A stretch of DNA of 64,000 nucleotides from Marinibaculum sp040216765 (GCA_040216765.1 JAVJON010000045.1:110482-174481); one strand, 5' to 3'; shown: positions 43,283 to 52,579, numbered from the stretch's first letter. Notes: a model not told the origin generated them from the sequence alone. Made by a program: numbers and translations.

Positions 43283-44011
43283 GTGCCGCCCGACGGGAGC
43301 GGCACGCCCCGCATCAACGACCTGGGGCAGCCGGTCGGCGCTGCGCTGCCGGATTGGCAATCCCGGCCCCGGCCGCCGCGCAGCGCCATGCGCGGCCGTT
43401 TCTGCCGGGTCGAACCGCTGGACCCCGAAGGCCATGGGCCCGACCTGTATGCCGCCTTCACCGCCGACACCGAAGGCCGCAACTGGACCTATCTGGGCTA
43501 TGGCCCCTTCGCCGACCCCGCGTCGTTCCAGTCCTGGCTGCGCCAGACCTGCACCGGCGAGGATCCGCTGTTCCACGCGTTCGTCGACGCGGGAAGCGGC
43601 CGGGCGGTGGGCATGGCGGCCTATATGCGCATCGCGCCCGCGACCGGCAGCATCGAGATCGGCCATATCAACCTGTCGCCCGCGCTGCAGCGGAAAGCCG
43701 CCGCGACCGAGGCGATGTACCTGATGATGGCACGGGTCTTCGACGAACTGGGCTATCGCCGCTACGAATGGAAATGCGACAGCCTGAACGCGCCGTCGCG
43801 GGCCGCCGCACAGCGGCTGGGCTTCCAGTACGAGGGGCTGTTCCGCCAGGCCCTGGTCTACAAGGGCCGCAATCGCGACACCGCCTGGTACGCCGTCACC
43901 GACAGCGACTGGCCGCTCCTGCGCGACGCCTTCCAGGCCTGGCTGGACCCTGGCAATTTCGCGTCCGACGGCGGCCAGCGCCGCAGCCTGGCGGCCCTGC
44001 GCGGGGGCTGA
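43283..44011 (+). CDS. GNAT-family N-acetyltransferase (RimJ/RimL-like)
   Basis: 242 residues. It opens MPPDGSGTPRINDLGQPVG, a layout usual for RimJ/RimL-like acetyltransferases of about 220-240 residues. The acetyl-CoA region is SIEIGHINLSPALQRKAAAT, with NAPSRAAAQRLGFQYEG later. The start is probably GTG 43283, only 12 bases after the EthD stop. The last 35 bases of the gene (43975-44009) are repeated at 44434-44468, on the other side of a repeat block. Confidence 0.85.
   Translation: MPPDGSGTPRINDLGQPVGAALPDWQSRPRPPRSAMRGRFCRVEPLDPEGHGPDLYAAFTADTEGRNWTYLGYGPFADPASFQSWLRQTCTGEDPLFHAFVDAGSGRAVGMAAYMRIAPATGSIEIGHINLSPALQRKAAATEAMYLMMARVFDELGYRRYEWKCDSLNAPSRAAAQRLGFQYEGLFRQALVYKGRNRDTAWYAVTDSDWPLLRDAFQAWLDPGNFASDGGQRRSLAALRGG
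43975..44009 (+). repeat. direct repeat, copy 1 (inside the GNAT 3' end)
   Basis: 35 bases (CCAGCGCCGCAGCCTGGCGG...GGGGGCT) recur at 44434-44468 with two mismatches. The copies bracket the repeat block, as expected if that block was inserted in or next to the gene end with duplication, or arose by unequal exchange. Confidence 0.8.
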
Positions 44012-44140
44012 GGGCCTGCAGATGACTGCGCCACACCACCGCAGGTGTTGCCGTGGTCCATGGTCCTGCCAGCCTCAATCGTCGTCAGCACGCCACCACT
44101 CTGTTGAGGCGCGGTAGAATGGATGCGCGGAACAAGCCCA

Positions 44141-44427
44141 CTGCTGTCCGGTTCGGCCCGGGCGGTGCGGCCCGTGGGCCTTGCACCGCCTGGTCGATGA
44201 CGGAAGGCACCGAACCGAGACAGGGAGGTGCCGGCCGTCTTTCCTTTCTCGTCACCGCCGGGCGCGTCCCGGCGGTCCATCCCGAGGCGAGGCTCAATAG
44301 CGGCAGAACGTGACGGAAACTGTTGGGCAGCGGCACCATGGACTCGCGGGACAAGCCCGCGAGTGACGACCTTTTGGGGGGCAGGTCGCGCCATATCGCA
44401 CAGCAGCCGACCTGAACCGGACAGCAG
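44141..44427 (-). mobile_element. MITE-like element with 14-bp terminal inverted repeats
   Basis: CTGCTGTCCGGTTC (44141-44154) and GAACCGGACAGCAG (44414-44427) are exact inverted repeats enclosing 259 bases with no transposase. The segment 44268-44421 is shared, in the opposite orientation, with 63688-63840. No clear short target duplication is seen directly beside the ends. The size and structure suit a miniature element mobilised in trans. Confidence 0.6.
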
Positions 44428-44433
44428 GAACCG

Positions 44434-44468
44434 CCAGCGCCGCAGCCTGGCGGCTGTGCGCGGGGGCT
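44434..44468 (+). repeat. direct repeat, copy 2 (duplicated GNAT 3' end)
   Basis: 33 of 35 bases match 43975-44009 in the same orientation, 459 bases away. It is non-coding here. Confidence 0.8.
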
Positions 44469-44560
44469 TGTTGTTTGGCCCGAGCGGATGGTGGACAGCT
44501 GTTCGGAGACATGGTGGACGGATTCAGGATGACGGTCGATTGCCCCACAGACCCTGAACC

Positions 44561-46099
44561 CTACATCGTCGCGCCGATCTGCCAGGGCACGTATTCGAAG
44601 CCGCCATAGCCCAGCGCCTCGCTCTTGCTCTCCGCGCCGGAGGCCACTTCCAGGATGCGGGCGAAAATCTCGGCACCTTTCTGGCCGACCGTGACGCCGC
44701 CGTCGATGATGTCGCCGCAGTTGATGTCCATATCCTCGGTCATCCGGGCATAGAGCGCCGAATTGGTCGCCAGCTTGATGGTCGGCGCCGGCCGCGAGCC
44801 GAAGGCGGAGCCGCGGCCGGTGGTGAAGCAGACGATGTTGGCGCCCGCCGCGATCTGGCCGGTGACCGAGGCCGGGTCGTAGCCGGGCGAGTCCATGAAC
44901 ACGAAGCCCCGGGTCTTCGCCCGCTCGCCATACATCAGCACGTCCATCAGGCCGGTCGTGCCGCCCTTCGCGGCGGCGCCCAGCGACTTTTCCAGGATCG
45001 TGGTCAGGCCGCCCGCCTTGTTGCCGGGCGAGGGGTTGTTGTTCATCTCCGCATCGTTGCGGGCGGTATAGCCCTCCCACCAGGCGATGCGGTCCAGCAG
45101 CTTGCGGCCGACCGCCTCGCTGGCGGCGCGCCGCACCAGCAGATGTTCCGCCCCGTAGATCTCCGGCGTCTCCGCCAGCATCGCGATGCCGCCCTGCGCC
45201 ACCACCAGGTCGGCGGCACGGCCCAGCGCGGGGTTCGCGGTGATCCCGGAATAGCCGTCGGAGCCGCCGCATTGCAGGGCGACCACCAGCTCCGACGCCG
45301 GCACCGCGCTGCGCTCGGCCCGCGCCAGGTCGGGCAGCATCTCGCGGATCCGCGCGACCGCCGCCTCGACCGTCCGGCGGGTGCCGCCGCTGTCCTGGAT
45401 GGTCAGGGAATGGAAGCGGCTGCGGTCGCCCATCTCGTACTTGCTGGCCAGGCGCGCGATCTGCATCACCTCGCAGCCCAGCCCGACGAACAGGGCGGCG
45501 CAGACATTGGGATGGGTGGCATGGCCCCAGAGCACCCGCTCCAGGTTCTCGAGCCCGGGGCCCGGGGTCAGGCCGCAGCCGGTGTCATGGCCAAGCGCCA
45601 CGATCCCGTCGATCTCCGGGAAATCGTCCAGCATGCCGGAGCGCTCCACCGCATCGGCGATATAGCGCACCACCGTGGCGGCGCAGTTCACCGTCGCGCA
45701 GAGCGCGATCATGTTGCGGGTGCCGACCCGCCCGTCCGCGCGGCGAAACCCCAGGAACTGCGCCCGCTCCGCCTCGGCCACCAAGGCGGTCGGGCGGTAG
45801 TCCGTGCCGATCGCCGCGGCGCTCTCATGGCCGCCCATGGCGCAGTTATGCACATGGACATGGGCGCCGGCGGGGATCCCGGCGGTCGCCCAGCCGATGA
45901 TCTGCCCGAACTTGCGGATCGGCGTCCCGGCGGCGATGTCGTGCACGGCCACCTTGTGGCCGCTCTCGACCGGTTCGCGCAGGGCCGCGCCGGGGCCTGC
46001 GCCCGCGGCCGACAGGCTGGTGCCGGCGGGCAGCGCCCGCAACGCCACCGCCACGTCGTCCTGTGCGGTGAGGCGCAGCAATGCTGCAGTGCCGGTCAT
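44561..46099 (-). CDS. UxaA-family altronate/galactarate dehydratase with N-terminal SAF domain
   Basis: 512 residues. The N-terminal SAF part (VAVHDIAAGTPIRKFGQIIGWA) is followed by the dehydratase domain: GFRRADGRVGTRNMIALCATVNCAATVV, ALGHDTGCG and LQCGGSDGYSGITANPALG, with conserved Cys residues for the iron site. Both halves are in one protein, as in UxaA and GarD. It removes water from a sugar acid; the exact sugar is not readable. The second ATG (46099) is better spaced from GGGAGG than the one at 46102. It is divergent from the second amidase. Confidence 0.9.
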   Translation of the reverse strand: MTGTAALLRLTAQDDVAVALRALPAGTSLSAAGAGPGAALREPVESGHKVAVHDIAAGTPIRKFGQIIGWATAGIPAGAHVHVHNCAMGGHESAAAIGTDYRPTALVAEAERAQFLGFRRADGRVGTRNMIALCATVNCAATVVRYIADAVERSGMLDDFPEIDGIVALGHDTGCGLTPGPGLENLERVLWGHATHPNVCAALFVGLGCEVMQIARLASKYEMGDRSRFHSLTIQDSGGTRRTVEAAVARIREMLPDLARAERSAVPASELVVALQCGGSDGYSGITANPALGRAADLVVAQGGIAMLAETPEIYGAEHLLVRRAASEAVGRKLLDRIAWWEGYTARNDAEMNNNPSPGNKAGGLTTILEKSLGAAAKGGTTGLMDVLMYGERAKTRGFVFMDSPGYDPASVTGQIAAGANIVCFTTGRGSAFGSRPAPTIKLATNSALYARMTEDMDINCGDIIDGGVTVGQKGAEIFARILEVASGAESKSEALGYGGFEYVPWQIGATM

Positions 46100-46213
46100 C
46101 ATTTCCTCCCGTATGCGGTGGCGCGCGCGCGAGACGCTGGCGGCGACGGCAAGCGTCGCGCAGAATGTCGCCCAAACAGATGTCGCGACCCATCGCGCAG
46201 GGGGAAAGCCGGA

Positions 46214-47644
46214 ATGTCAATGCCCGAATTCGACAGCTATGACGCAATCGCGCTTGCGGACCTGGTCCGCACCCGGCAGGTCACGCCGCTGGAGCTGGTG
46301 GACGAGGTGATCGGCCGGCTGGAGGCGGTGCAGAACAGCATCCATCCCCTGGCCATCGCGCATTTCGAGATGGCGCGCGCCCGGGCCCGCGAGCCCCTGC
46401 CGGACGGGCCGCTGGCCGGCGTGCCCTGGCTGATGAAGAACCTGCTGCTGATGGCGGAAGGCACCGTCACCTCCAACTCCCTGGCCTTCCTGGCGGAGGC
46501 CGTCGCCCCCCATGACAGCGAGATGGTGCGCCGCGCCAAGGCCGGCGGGCTGATCCTGGTGGGCAAGACCAACGTGCCGGAGTTCGGCTACTGCATTTCC
46601 ACCGAGCCCGCGATGTACGGCCCCACCCGCAATCCCTGGAACCTGGAGCGGGTGGCCGGCGGCTCCAGCGGCGGCTCGGCGGCGGCGGTGGCGGCCCGGG
46701 TGCTGCCGCTGGCCCATGCCAGCGACGGCGGCGGCTCGATCCGCATCCCGGCCTGCTACAACGGCCTGGTGGGCCTGAAGATCAGCCGCGGCCGCGGCAC
46801 CTATGCGCCGGACTATACCGACATCTGGGCCGGGTCCGCGGTCGAGGGCTGCGTCAGCCGCAGCGTGCGCGACACCGCGGCCTATCTGGACCTGGTGGCC
46901 GGCGGGGCGGTCGGCGACCCCTACGAGCTGCCGGCCTTCGACCCGCCGCTGGCGCAGGACATGATGATCCCGCCGCCGAAGCTGCGGGTCGGCTATACGA
47001 TGCAGGGCATGGCTGGCGCGACCGTCGACCCGGCGGTCGCCGCGACCCTGCGCGACACCCTGAAGATGCTGGGCGAGATGGGCCACGAGGTGGAGGAAAT
47101 GACCCTCGCCTGCGACTACGACACGGTGAACGGTCAGTTCGCCATCCAGGCCGCCGCCGAGGCGACGGCCGGCTTCGCCTTCCTGGAGCAGTTGCTCGGC
47201 CGCAGCCTGGCGGCGGAGGATTTCAGCCCGGTGAACTGGCAGCGGGTGGTGCTGGGCCGCGAGGTCACCGGCGTCGCCGTGCTGTCCGCGATCGAGGCGC
47301 TGCGCCTCTGCGGCCGCGCCATCGCGCAATCCTGCGCGCCCTATGACCTGGTGGTCACGCCGACCATGCCGCGGCCGGCGCCGGAGCTGGGCTGGTTCGA
47401 CATGTACGGGCTGGACCTCGACGCCTATCACGCCCGCCTGCTGCCGGAAATCTGCTTCACCCTGCCGTTCAACGTCTCCGGCCAGCCGGCGGTCTCATTG
47501 CCGCTGGGGATGTCGCCGGACGGGCTGCCGATCGGCATCCAGTTCGTCGCCCTGCGCGGCCAGGAGCGGCTCCTGCTGAAACTGGCGGCCCAGATCGAGG
47601 CCGCCGCCCCCTGGAAGGACCGCCGCCCGCCGCACGGGCTGTAG
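46214..47644 (+). CDS. amidase-signature family hydrolase (second)
   Basis: 476 residues. The triad is visible: Lys in GVPWLMKNLLL, cis-Ser and Ser in VAGGSSGGSAAAVAARV and DGGGSIRIPA. The C-terminal region FTLPFNVSGQPAVSLPLGMSPDGLPIG is typical of the family. It is only distantly similar to the amidase at 39083. A 114-base divergent gap separates it from the dehydratase. The 3' end is 19 bases from the convergent acyl-CoA dehydrogenase. Confidence 0.9.
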   Translation: MSMPEFDSYDAIALADLVRTRQVTPLELVDEVIGRLEAVQNSIHPLAIAHFEMARARAREPLPDGPLAGVPWLMKNLLLMAEGTVTSNSLAFLAEAVAPHDSEMVRRAKAGGLILVGKTNVPEFGYCISTEPAMYGPTRNPWNLERVAGGSSGGSAAAVAARVLPLAHASDGGGSIRIPACYNGLVGLKISRGRGTYAPDYTDIWAGSAVEGCVSRSVRDTAAYLDLVAGGAVGDPYELPAFDPPLAQDMMIPPPKLRVGYTMQGMAGATVDPAVAATLRDTLKMLGEMGHEVEEMTLACDYDTVNGQFAIQAAAEATAGFAFLEQLLGRSLAAEDFSPVNWQRVVLGREVTGVAVLSAIEALRLCGRAIAQSCAPYDLVVTPTMPRPAPELGWFDMYGLDLDAYHARLLPEICFTLPFNVSGQPAVSLPLGMSPDGLPIGIQFVALRGQERLLLKLAAQIEAAAPWKDRRPPHGL

Positions 47645-47663
47645 GGCGGCGCGGAGCCGCGGG

Positions 47664-49427
47664 TCAGGCGGCCCGGCGGGCCGCCACGAGGGCGTCGATC
47701 ACCCGTCCCGCCCGGTCGTCGTCGGCCTGCGCCGCCTCCGGCCCGGCCAGCGGGTCCTGCGCCGTCAGGCGATGGGCCAGGACCAGCTCCGCCAGGTCCA
47801 GGCGGAGCGGGTCGTCGAGCTGCCCGGCCTCCCAGGCCAGCAGCGCGGCGGCGGTGACGTGATAGAGCGCGCCGGCCACCTGGCGGGCGCCCGATTCCGC
47901 GGCACGGCCGCCGTCGGCCATGGCATCCAGCAGGGCGAGGCAGCGCTGCAGCCGCTCCGTCAGGCGCGCGCGCAACGGTGCCGGGGCATCGGCCAGCAGG
48001 CGTTCGATGCGGGCGCCCAGGGCCTCGTGCGCACGGTCCCGGCGGGCGGCGCGCAGCACGTCCAGCGCGACGATGTTGCTGGTGCCCTCCCAGATCGAGC
48101 CCAGATGGCTGTCGCGCAGCAGGCGCGGCTCGATCCATTCCTCGATATAGCCGCAGCCGCCGCGCATCTCCATTGCGTCGCCGGCGACCTTGCGGGCATC
48201 CCGGCAGGCCCGGAACTTCAGCAGCGGCGTCAGGATCCGCCGCATCAGCAGCGCTTCCGGATCGCCGGCATCGGCGCGGGCCAGGCAGTCGCCGGTGAAG
48301 AACATCATGGACAGGGCTTCCTCTGCCGGCAGGATCAGCTTGGCGAGCTGCCGGCGGGCCAGCGGCAGGTCCAGCAGCGCGGTGCCGAAGGCCTGCCGGC
48401 CGGCCGCCACGGCCAGCGCCTCGTGCAGCGCGCGCCGCATCATGCCGGCAGAGCGCACGCCATTGGACAGGCGGGACTGGTTCACCATCTCCGCCATCTG
48501 CTTGAAGCCTTCGCCCAGATCGCCGACCAGCCAGGCCTTCGCCCCTTCCAGCACGATCTCGCCCGACGCCATGGAGCGGGTGCCCAGCTTGTCCTTCAGC
48601 CGGACGATCCGGTAGGCGTTGGGGCGGCCGTCGGGCAGGGCCCTGGGCATCAGGAACAGGCCCAGCCCCTTCGTGCCGCCCGGCGCACCGTCGGGCCGCG
48701 CGAGCACCAGCGCCAGATCCGCATCGGCATTGGAGCAGAACCATTTGTCGCCATGCAGGCGCCAGGCATCGCCGTCGGGCACGGCACGGGTCTCGCTGGC
48801 GCCGGTGTCCGACCCGGCATAGCGCTCGGTCATGAACATCGCGCCCTGCAGCTGCGCCGCGCCGTCTTCGGCCAGCAGGCCCGGCAGATAGCGCTCCAGA
48901 AGCGCCGGCGCGGCGAACCGGCGGATCGTGCGGGTCAGGGAATCGGTCATGTTGACCGGACAGAGCAGGCCGAACTCGCTCTGCGAGAACAGGTAGGTCA
49001 GGGCATATTTGGCGATCGGCGAGAGCGGTTGCGGCCAGCCCAGTGCCGCCCGGTGCGATTGCGCCGCCAGCGCCAGCTCGCCGAAGGCCAGGCGCTCCAT
49101 CGCCAGGTAGGCGGGATGCTTGTCGACCCGCTGGTCGTCCTGCCCCTGCCGGTTGCGCAGGCGCAGCACTGGCGGGTTGCGGTCGGCGGCAAAGGAGAGA
49201 TCGTCCAGCGCCGCGCCCGCCAGGCCGCCCAGCCGTTCCAGCACGGGCGCCAGATGCGCCCGTTCCGGCTCAGGCAGGTAGAGCCGCAGCAGCGCCTGGA
49301 GCGAGGGGTCGCTGTGGAAGAAGTCGAGGCCGCGGGTGTCCGGCTGCGGCGGCGGCCGGTCCGCGCCGCCGGCCGCGGGCGCATCCGCGATGGATCCGGG
49401 CCGCGCCACGGCCTGCCATTCGTTCAT
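47664..49427 (-). CDS. AidB-like acyl-CoA dehydrogenase family protein
   Basis: 587 residues, the length of AidB rather than of ordinary acyl-CoA dehydrogenases (about 380-440). MFMTERYAGSDTGASETRA, WRLHGDKWFCSNADADLAL, KLGTRSMASGEIVLEGA and GCGYIEEWIEPRLLRD...SIWEGTSNIVALD fit the family. The extra C-terminal helical region is Ala/Arg-rich. AidB is linked to DNA alkylation defence in some bacteria, but no ada/alkB gene is near; true acyl-CoA or other flavin chemistry is equally possible. GGGAGG precedes ATG 49427. Confidence 0.87.
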   Translation of the reverse strand: MNEWQAVARPGSIADAPAAGGADRPPPQPDTRGLDFFHSDPSLQALLRLYLPEPERAHLAPVLERLGGLAGAALDDLSFAADRNPPVLRLRNRQGQDDQRVDKHPAYLAMERLAFGELALAAQSHRAALGWPQPLSPIAKYALTYLFSQSEFGLLCPVNMTDSLTRTIRRFAAPALLERYLPGLLAEDGAAQLQGAMFMTERYAGSDTGASETRAVPDGDAWRLHGDKWFCSNADADLALVLARPDGAPGGTKGLGLFLMPRALPDGRPNAYRIVRLKDKLGTRSMASGEIVLEGAKAWLVGDLGEGFKQMAEMVNQSRLSNGVRSAGMMRRALHEALAVAAGRQAFGTALLDLPLARRQLAKLILPAEEALSMMFFTGDCLARADAGDPEALLMRRILTPLLKFRACRDARKVAGDAMEMRGGCGYIEEWIEPRLLRDSHLGSIWEGTSNIVALDVLRAARRDRAHEALGARIERLLADAPAPLRARLTERLQRCLALLDAMADGGRAAESGARQVAGALYHVTAAALLAWEAGQLDDPLRLDLAELVLAHRLTAQDPLAGPEAAQADDDRAGRVIDALVAARRAA

Positions 49428-49527
49428 GTCCCTGCCCTCCCTGCTGGCCTGTCCGACAGGATGCCCCCGGGCGGGGCCGGCCGCAAACGGTCCGCGGTTC
49501 GGGGAACCGGCGCCTGGCCTGAGAGGG

Positions 49528-50061
49528 TCAGTCGCGCAGCTGGTGCAGCAGGTCGCGGGTCTGGCGGCGGAAATCCGGCGAGGGCCGAACGAGGGTGTCG
49601 GCCGGCTGTGCGACGAATGCCAGCAGGGCCCGCGCACGCTGCGGCAGGGGCTGACCGGCCGGGCCCGCCGCTGCCTGGCCTGCCTCCGCCCGCAGGTTGA
49701 GGTCGCTGACATGGTCGACCACATGTCCCAGCAGGTACCAGGCCCGGCGCTCCCGCTGGTGATGGCCCAGCATGACCCGGCGCAGCGCCGGTTCGGACCG
49801 GCGCGCCTGCACCGCCGGCGCCCGCGGGCGGGCGACCGGGGCCCGCCCCGCGCGGCCGGACAGCAGGACGGTCAGCAGCAGGATCGTCGCGCCGATCGCC
49901 AGCAGCAGCGACAGGCCGGGGCCCAGGCCGGGAGAGAAGGTTTCCGACTGGCCGTTCGGGCCACCCAGCGCAGCCAGCAGACCGCCATCCGGCCAGGGCA
50001 GCGTGACGGCTGCCGCAAGGGCGAAACCTCCGATGACCCGGAGTCCGGTGGATCGATGCAT
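49528..50061 (-). CDS. hypothetical membrane protein
   Basis: 177 residues from ATG 50061, with GGAGG about 10 bases upstream; a GTG at 50091 or ATG at 50103 would add 10-14 residues. Two hydrophobic helices near residues 8-25 and 50-70 flank a Gly/Pro/Asn loop. The C-terminal half is basic then helical, with RRVMLGHHQRERRAWYLLGHVVDHVSDLNL. No family is recognised. Codon use (strong GC3) suggests it is a real gene. Confidence 0.6.
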   Translation of the reverse strand: MHRSTGLRVIGGFALAAAVTLPWPDGGLLAALGGPNGQSETFSPGLGPGLSLLLAIGATILLLTVLLSGRAGRAPVARPRAPAVQARRSEPALRRVMLGHHQRERRAWYLLGHVVDHVSDLNLRAEAGQAAAGPAGQPLPQRARALLAFVAQPADTLVRPSPDFRRQTRDLLHQLRD

Positions 50062-50177
50062 GGCGGGACTGCCTCCGGCAGATGAACTCACGTCCCCTGT
50101 CATAGCCCGGGCAGTATTGCCGATCGGTTAAGCGGCATGGCGGGCGCCAGGGGCCGGAATCGGGCCAGGGGCCGGTG

Positions 50178-51467
50178 TCAGGCCAGGGTCGCACCGATCG
50201 CGCCGAAGCCGCGGAAGCGGGCCCGCCGGTTGCGCCGCGGCCGCTCGGTCAGCCGGAATTCGGGGAACCGCGCCAGGAAGCGCCCGATGGCGACGATACC
50301 CTCCAGCCGCGCCACCGCCAGCCCGGCGCATTGATGGGGGCCACCGCCGAATGCCAGGTGCCGGTTGGGCTGGCGGCCCAGGTCCAGCCGGTCGGGATCG
50401 GCAAAGACCTCCGGGTCGCGGTTGGCGGCACCGATGCACAACGTGACCCCGGTGCCGGCGGGCAGCGCCACGCCGCCCACCTCCGTCGCGGCGGCCGTGC
50501 CGCGGTTGCCGAGCTGGTTGGAGCTCTCGAAGCGCAGGAACTCTTCCACGGCGGTGCGGATCAGGCCGGGCTCCGCCAGCAGCCGGCGCCGTTCCTCCGG
50601 CCAGTCGCAGAGCAGCACCAGCGCATTGCCGATCAGGTTGGTCGTGGTCTCGTGGCCGGCATTCAGGATGAAGATGCATTGCTGCAGCAGTTCCTCCTGG
50701 CTCAGCCGCTCGCCATCGCCCTCGCCCCGGATCAGCCTGGTCAGCACGTCCCGCTCCGGGTCGCCGGGCCGGGCGCGGCGCGCCGCAACCAGCCCTTCCA
50801 GATAGGCGAGGAAGGCGGTCACCGCCGCGTTGCCGCGGTCGAATTGCGCAGGGCTGATGCTCGGCTCCAGCGCCCCCAGGATTGCCAGGGACCAGTCGCG
50901 CAGCGGCTCGCGCTCGTCATGCGGCACACCGAGCAGGTTGCCGATGATCTCCACCGGAATCGCGGCGGCGAAATCGGCGACGAGGTCCACCGGGCCCGCG
51001 CGCGCCGCCAGCCGGTCCAGCAGGCGGTCGACCAGTGCCACCAGCGCCGGCTCCATGTCCGCGACCACGCGCGGGCTCAGCGCGCCCATGATCAACCGCC
51101 GCACCCTGGTGTGCAGTGGCGGGTCGTTGAACACCAGGCTGGTCGTGTGATGGCGATAGAGCGGGCTGTCGCCGAACTTCGGCCCGAACTCGGCCTTCTT
51201 GTCGGACCGGAACAGGGCGGTGTCCTTGTAGACCCGCAGGACATCGGCATGGCGGGTCAGCAGGACGCCGCCGGCGATCGGCTTTACCGGGGCATGGCGG
51301 CGCAGCGCCCGATAGGTCGGATAGGGGTCGTCATAGAAACTGTCGGGCAGCGCGAGCAGGTCGAAATCGTCGGCCAGGGCCCGGTCGTCGTCGGGCGCCC
51401 CGCCGTCGCCGGTTGCGATTCGCGGCGCCTGCGCGGGCGCCGATGCCGTTTCCCGTCCGCTTTCCAT
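50178..51467 (-). CDS. cytochrome P450
   Basis: 429 residues. The I-helix oxygen motif NAGHETTTN, ExxR in VEEFLRFE, and the heme loop FGGGPHQCAGLAVARLEG (heme Cys about residue 380) are present, so it should be a working monooxygenase. No membrane anchor, as usual in bacteria. No ferredoxin or reductase gene is adjacent, so it must use partners encoded elsewhere. Substrate unknown. Confidence 0.93.
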   Translation of the reverse strand: MESGRETASAPAQAPRIATGDGGAPDDDRALADDFDLLALPDSFYDDPYPTYRALRRHAPVKPIAGGVLLTRHADVLRVYKDTALFRSDKKAEFGPKFGDSPLYRHHTTSLVFNDPPLHTRVRRLIMGALSPRVVADMEPALVALVDRLLDRLAARAGPVDLVADFAAAIPVEIIGNLLGVPHDEREPLRDWSLAILGALEPSISPAQFDRGNAAVTAFLAYLEGLVAARRARPGDPERDVLTRLIRGEGDGERLSQEELLQQCIFILNAGHETTTNLIGNALVLLCDWPEERRRLLAEPGLIRTAVEEFLRFESSNQLGNRGTAAATEVGGVALPAGTGVTLCIGAANRDPEVFADPDRLDLGRQPNRHLAFGGGPHQCAGLAVARLEGIVAIGRFLARFPEFRLTERPRRNRRARFRGFGAIGATLA

Positions 51468-51629
51468 GCCGCCCTCCCCTGTCCGACAGCTCGCGGCGAG
51501 CCTAGTCCCGCCTGCGCGGCTCCGCCACCGCCCCCCTGCGCAGACCTGCCCGCCAAGACAGCCCTGCAGTTTTTCCGGGATCTGCTACAATCTCTGCCAT
51601 CAACAACAATAAAGTTGGGGGTCTTTGTC

Positions 51630-52157
51630 ATGCAGCGTCCACAAACGATTGTCTGGTGGGAGATCCTGTTCTGGGTCGCCATCGTCCTCGGCATCGTCAA
51701 CCTGCTGGTCTTCACACCCAGCATGACCACGATGATGGAACAGGCGCAGATGGAGCAGCCGGCCACCACCGCACCGGCCACCACGGGCAGCACCGATTCG
51801 ACCGCCGGCAGCACCGAGACCAGTGCGATGCCGGCCGCCGAGATGGCGATGGCGGAAAAGGCGATCGGCACCATGGAGATCATCGGCGTGGTGATCTACG
51901 TCGGGCTCGGGGTGCTGTTCTGGTACTTCATCGCGCGGCGCGGCAACAATGTCTTCAAGTGGATCTGGGTCGTCCTGGCAGTGCTCGGCATCCTCGGTTC
52001 GCTGGCCAATCTGGGCGCCACCTTCGCCTTCTCGGCGATCGGCGGCATCATCGGCCTGGTCATCCTGGCGATCGGCGTCGTGAATATCGCGCTGGTCTTC
52101 CTGCCGGCCTCGCGGCCCTGGTTCGCCGGCGGCGCGCGGACGACCGGCGAAGTCTGA
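51630..52157 (+). CDS. four-helix membrane protein with Met- and Thr/Ser-rich loop
   Basis: 175 residues. One N-terminal helix (about 8-28) is followed by a ~55-residue low-complexity loop with eight Met and a TTAPATTGSTDSTAGSTETS run. Three more helices follow (about 82-160). ATG 51630 has a GTTGGGGG ribosome site. No family recognised. The loop is probably periplasmic and could bind a soft metal such as copper, but that is only a suggestion from composition. Confidence 0.75.
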   Translation: MQRPQTIVWWEILFWVAIVLGIVNLLVFTPSMTTMMEQAQMEQPATTAPATTGSTDSTAGSTETSAMPAAEMAMAEKAIGTMEIIGVVIYVGLGVLFWYFIARRGNNVFKWIWVVLAVLGILGSLANLGATFAFSAIGGIIGLVILAIGVVNIALVFLPASRPWFAGGARTTGEV

Positions 52158-52180
52158 ATGACCCGCGGCAGGGTCCCGGC

Positions 52181-52579
52181 ATGACGACCGGCGACAGCAT
52201 TGCGATCGACGGACTCGACCATCTCGTCCTGACGGTCGGGTCCGTCGACCGCACCGTGGATTTCTACACCCGCATCCTGGGCATGCGGGTGCAGCGGCAG
52301 GCCGGGCGGCCGACCGCCCTGCATTTCGGCAGCCAGAAGTTCAACATCCACCAGGCGGGGCAGGAGTTCGAGCCGAAGGCCCGGCACCCCACACCGGGCG
52401 GCGGGGATCTCTGCCTGCTGACCCGCCTGGCCAGCGACGAGGTCGTGCGGCGGCTCGAGCGGCAGGGCGTGCGGATCGAGCTGGGCCCGGTCGAGCGCGA
52501 CGGCGCCTGCGGCCCGATGACCTCTGTCTATTTCCGGGACCCCGACGACAATCTGGTCGAGGTCGCGACACCCAGCTGA
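52181..52579 (+). CDS. VOC-family (glyoxalase/fosfomycin-resistance-like) protein
   Basis: 132 residues, one glyoxalase-type module: GLDHLVLTVGSVDRTVDFYTRILGM, and the end SVYFRDPDDNLVEVATPS with the metal Glu. One His (DHLVL) and the terminal Glu are present, giving a plausible metal site in a dimer. Substrate unknown. It starts 24 bases after the membrane-protein gene, so the two are probably co-transcribed. Confidence 0.85.
   Translation: MTTGDSIAIDGLDHLVLTVGSVDRTVDFYTRILGMRVQRQAGRPTALHFGSQKFNIHQAGQEFEPKARHPTPGGGDLCLLTRLASDEVVRRLERQGVRIELGPVERDGACGPMTSVYFRDPDDNLVEVATPS

Larger units (their letters stand above)
44012..44560. other. 549-base non-coding repeat block
   Basis: No gene. The block holds an element with 14-base terminal inverted repeats (44141-44427), a 154-base segment shared with 63688-63840, a palindrome CTCGCGGG/CCCGCGAG within it, and the second copy of the GNAT end (44434-44468). 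The remaining bases up to the dehydratase stop at 44561 show nothing recognisable. Confidence 0.75.

Noticed and set aside
44085..45272. Minus-strand open frame through the 44-kb repeat block
   Set aside because: It translates repeat DNA and the shadow of the dehydratase gene; the repeat copy at 63.7 kb is not open in an equivalent way.
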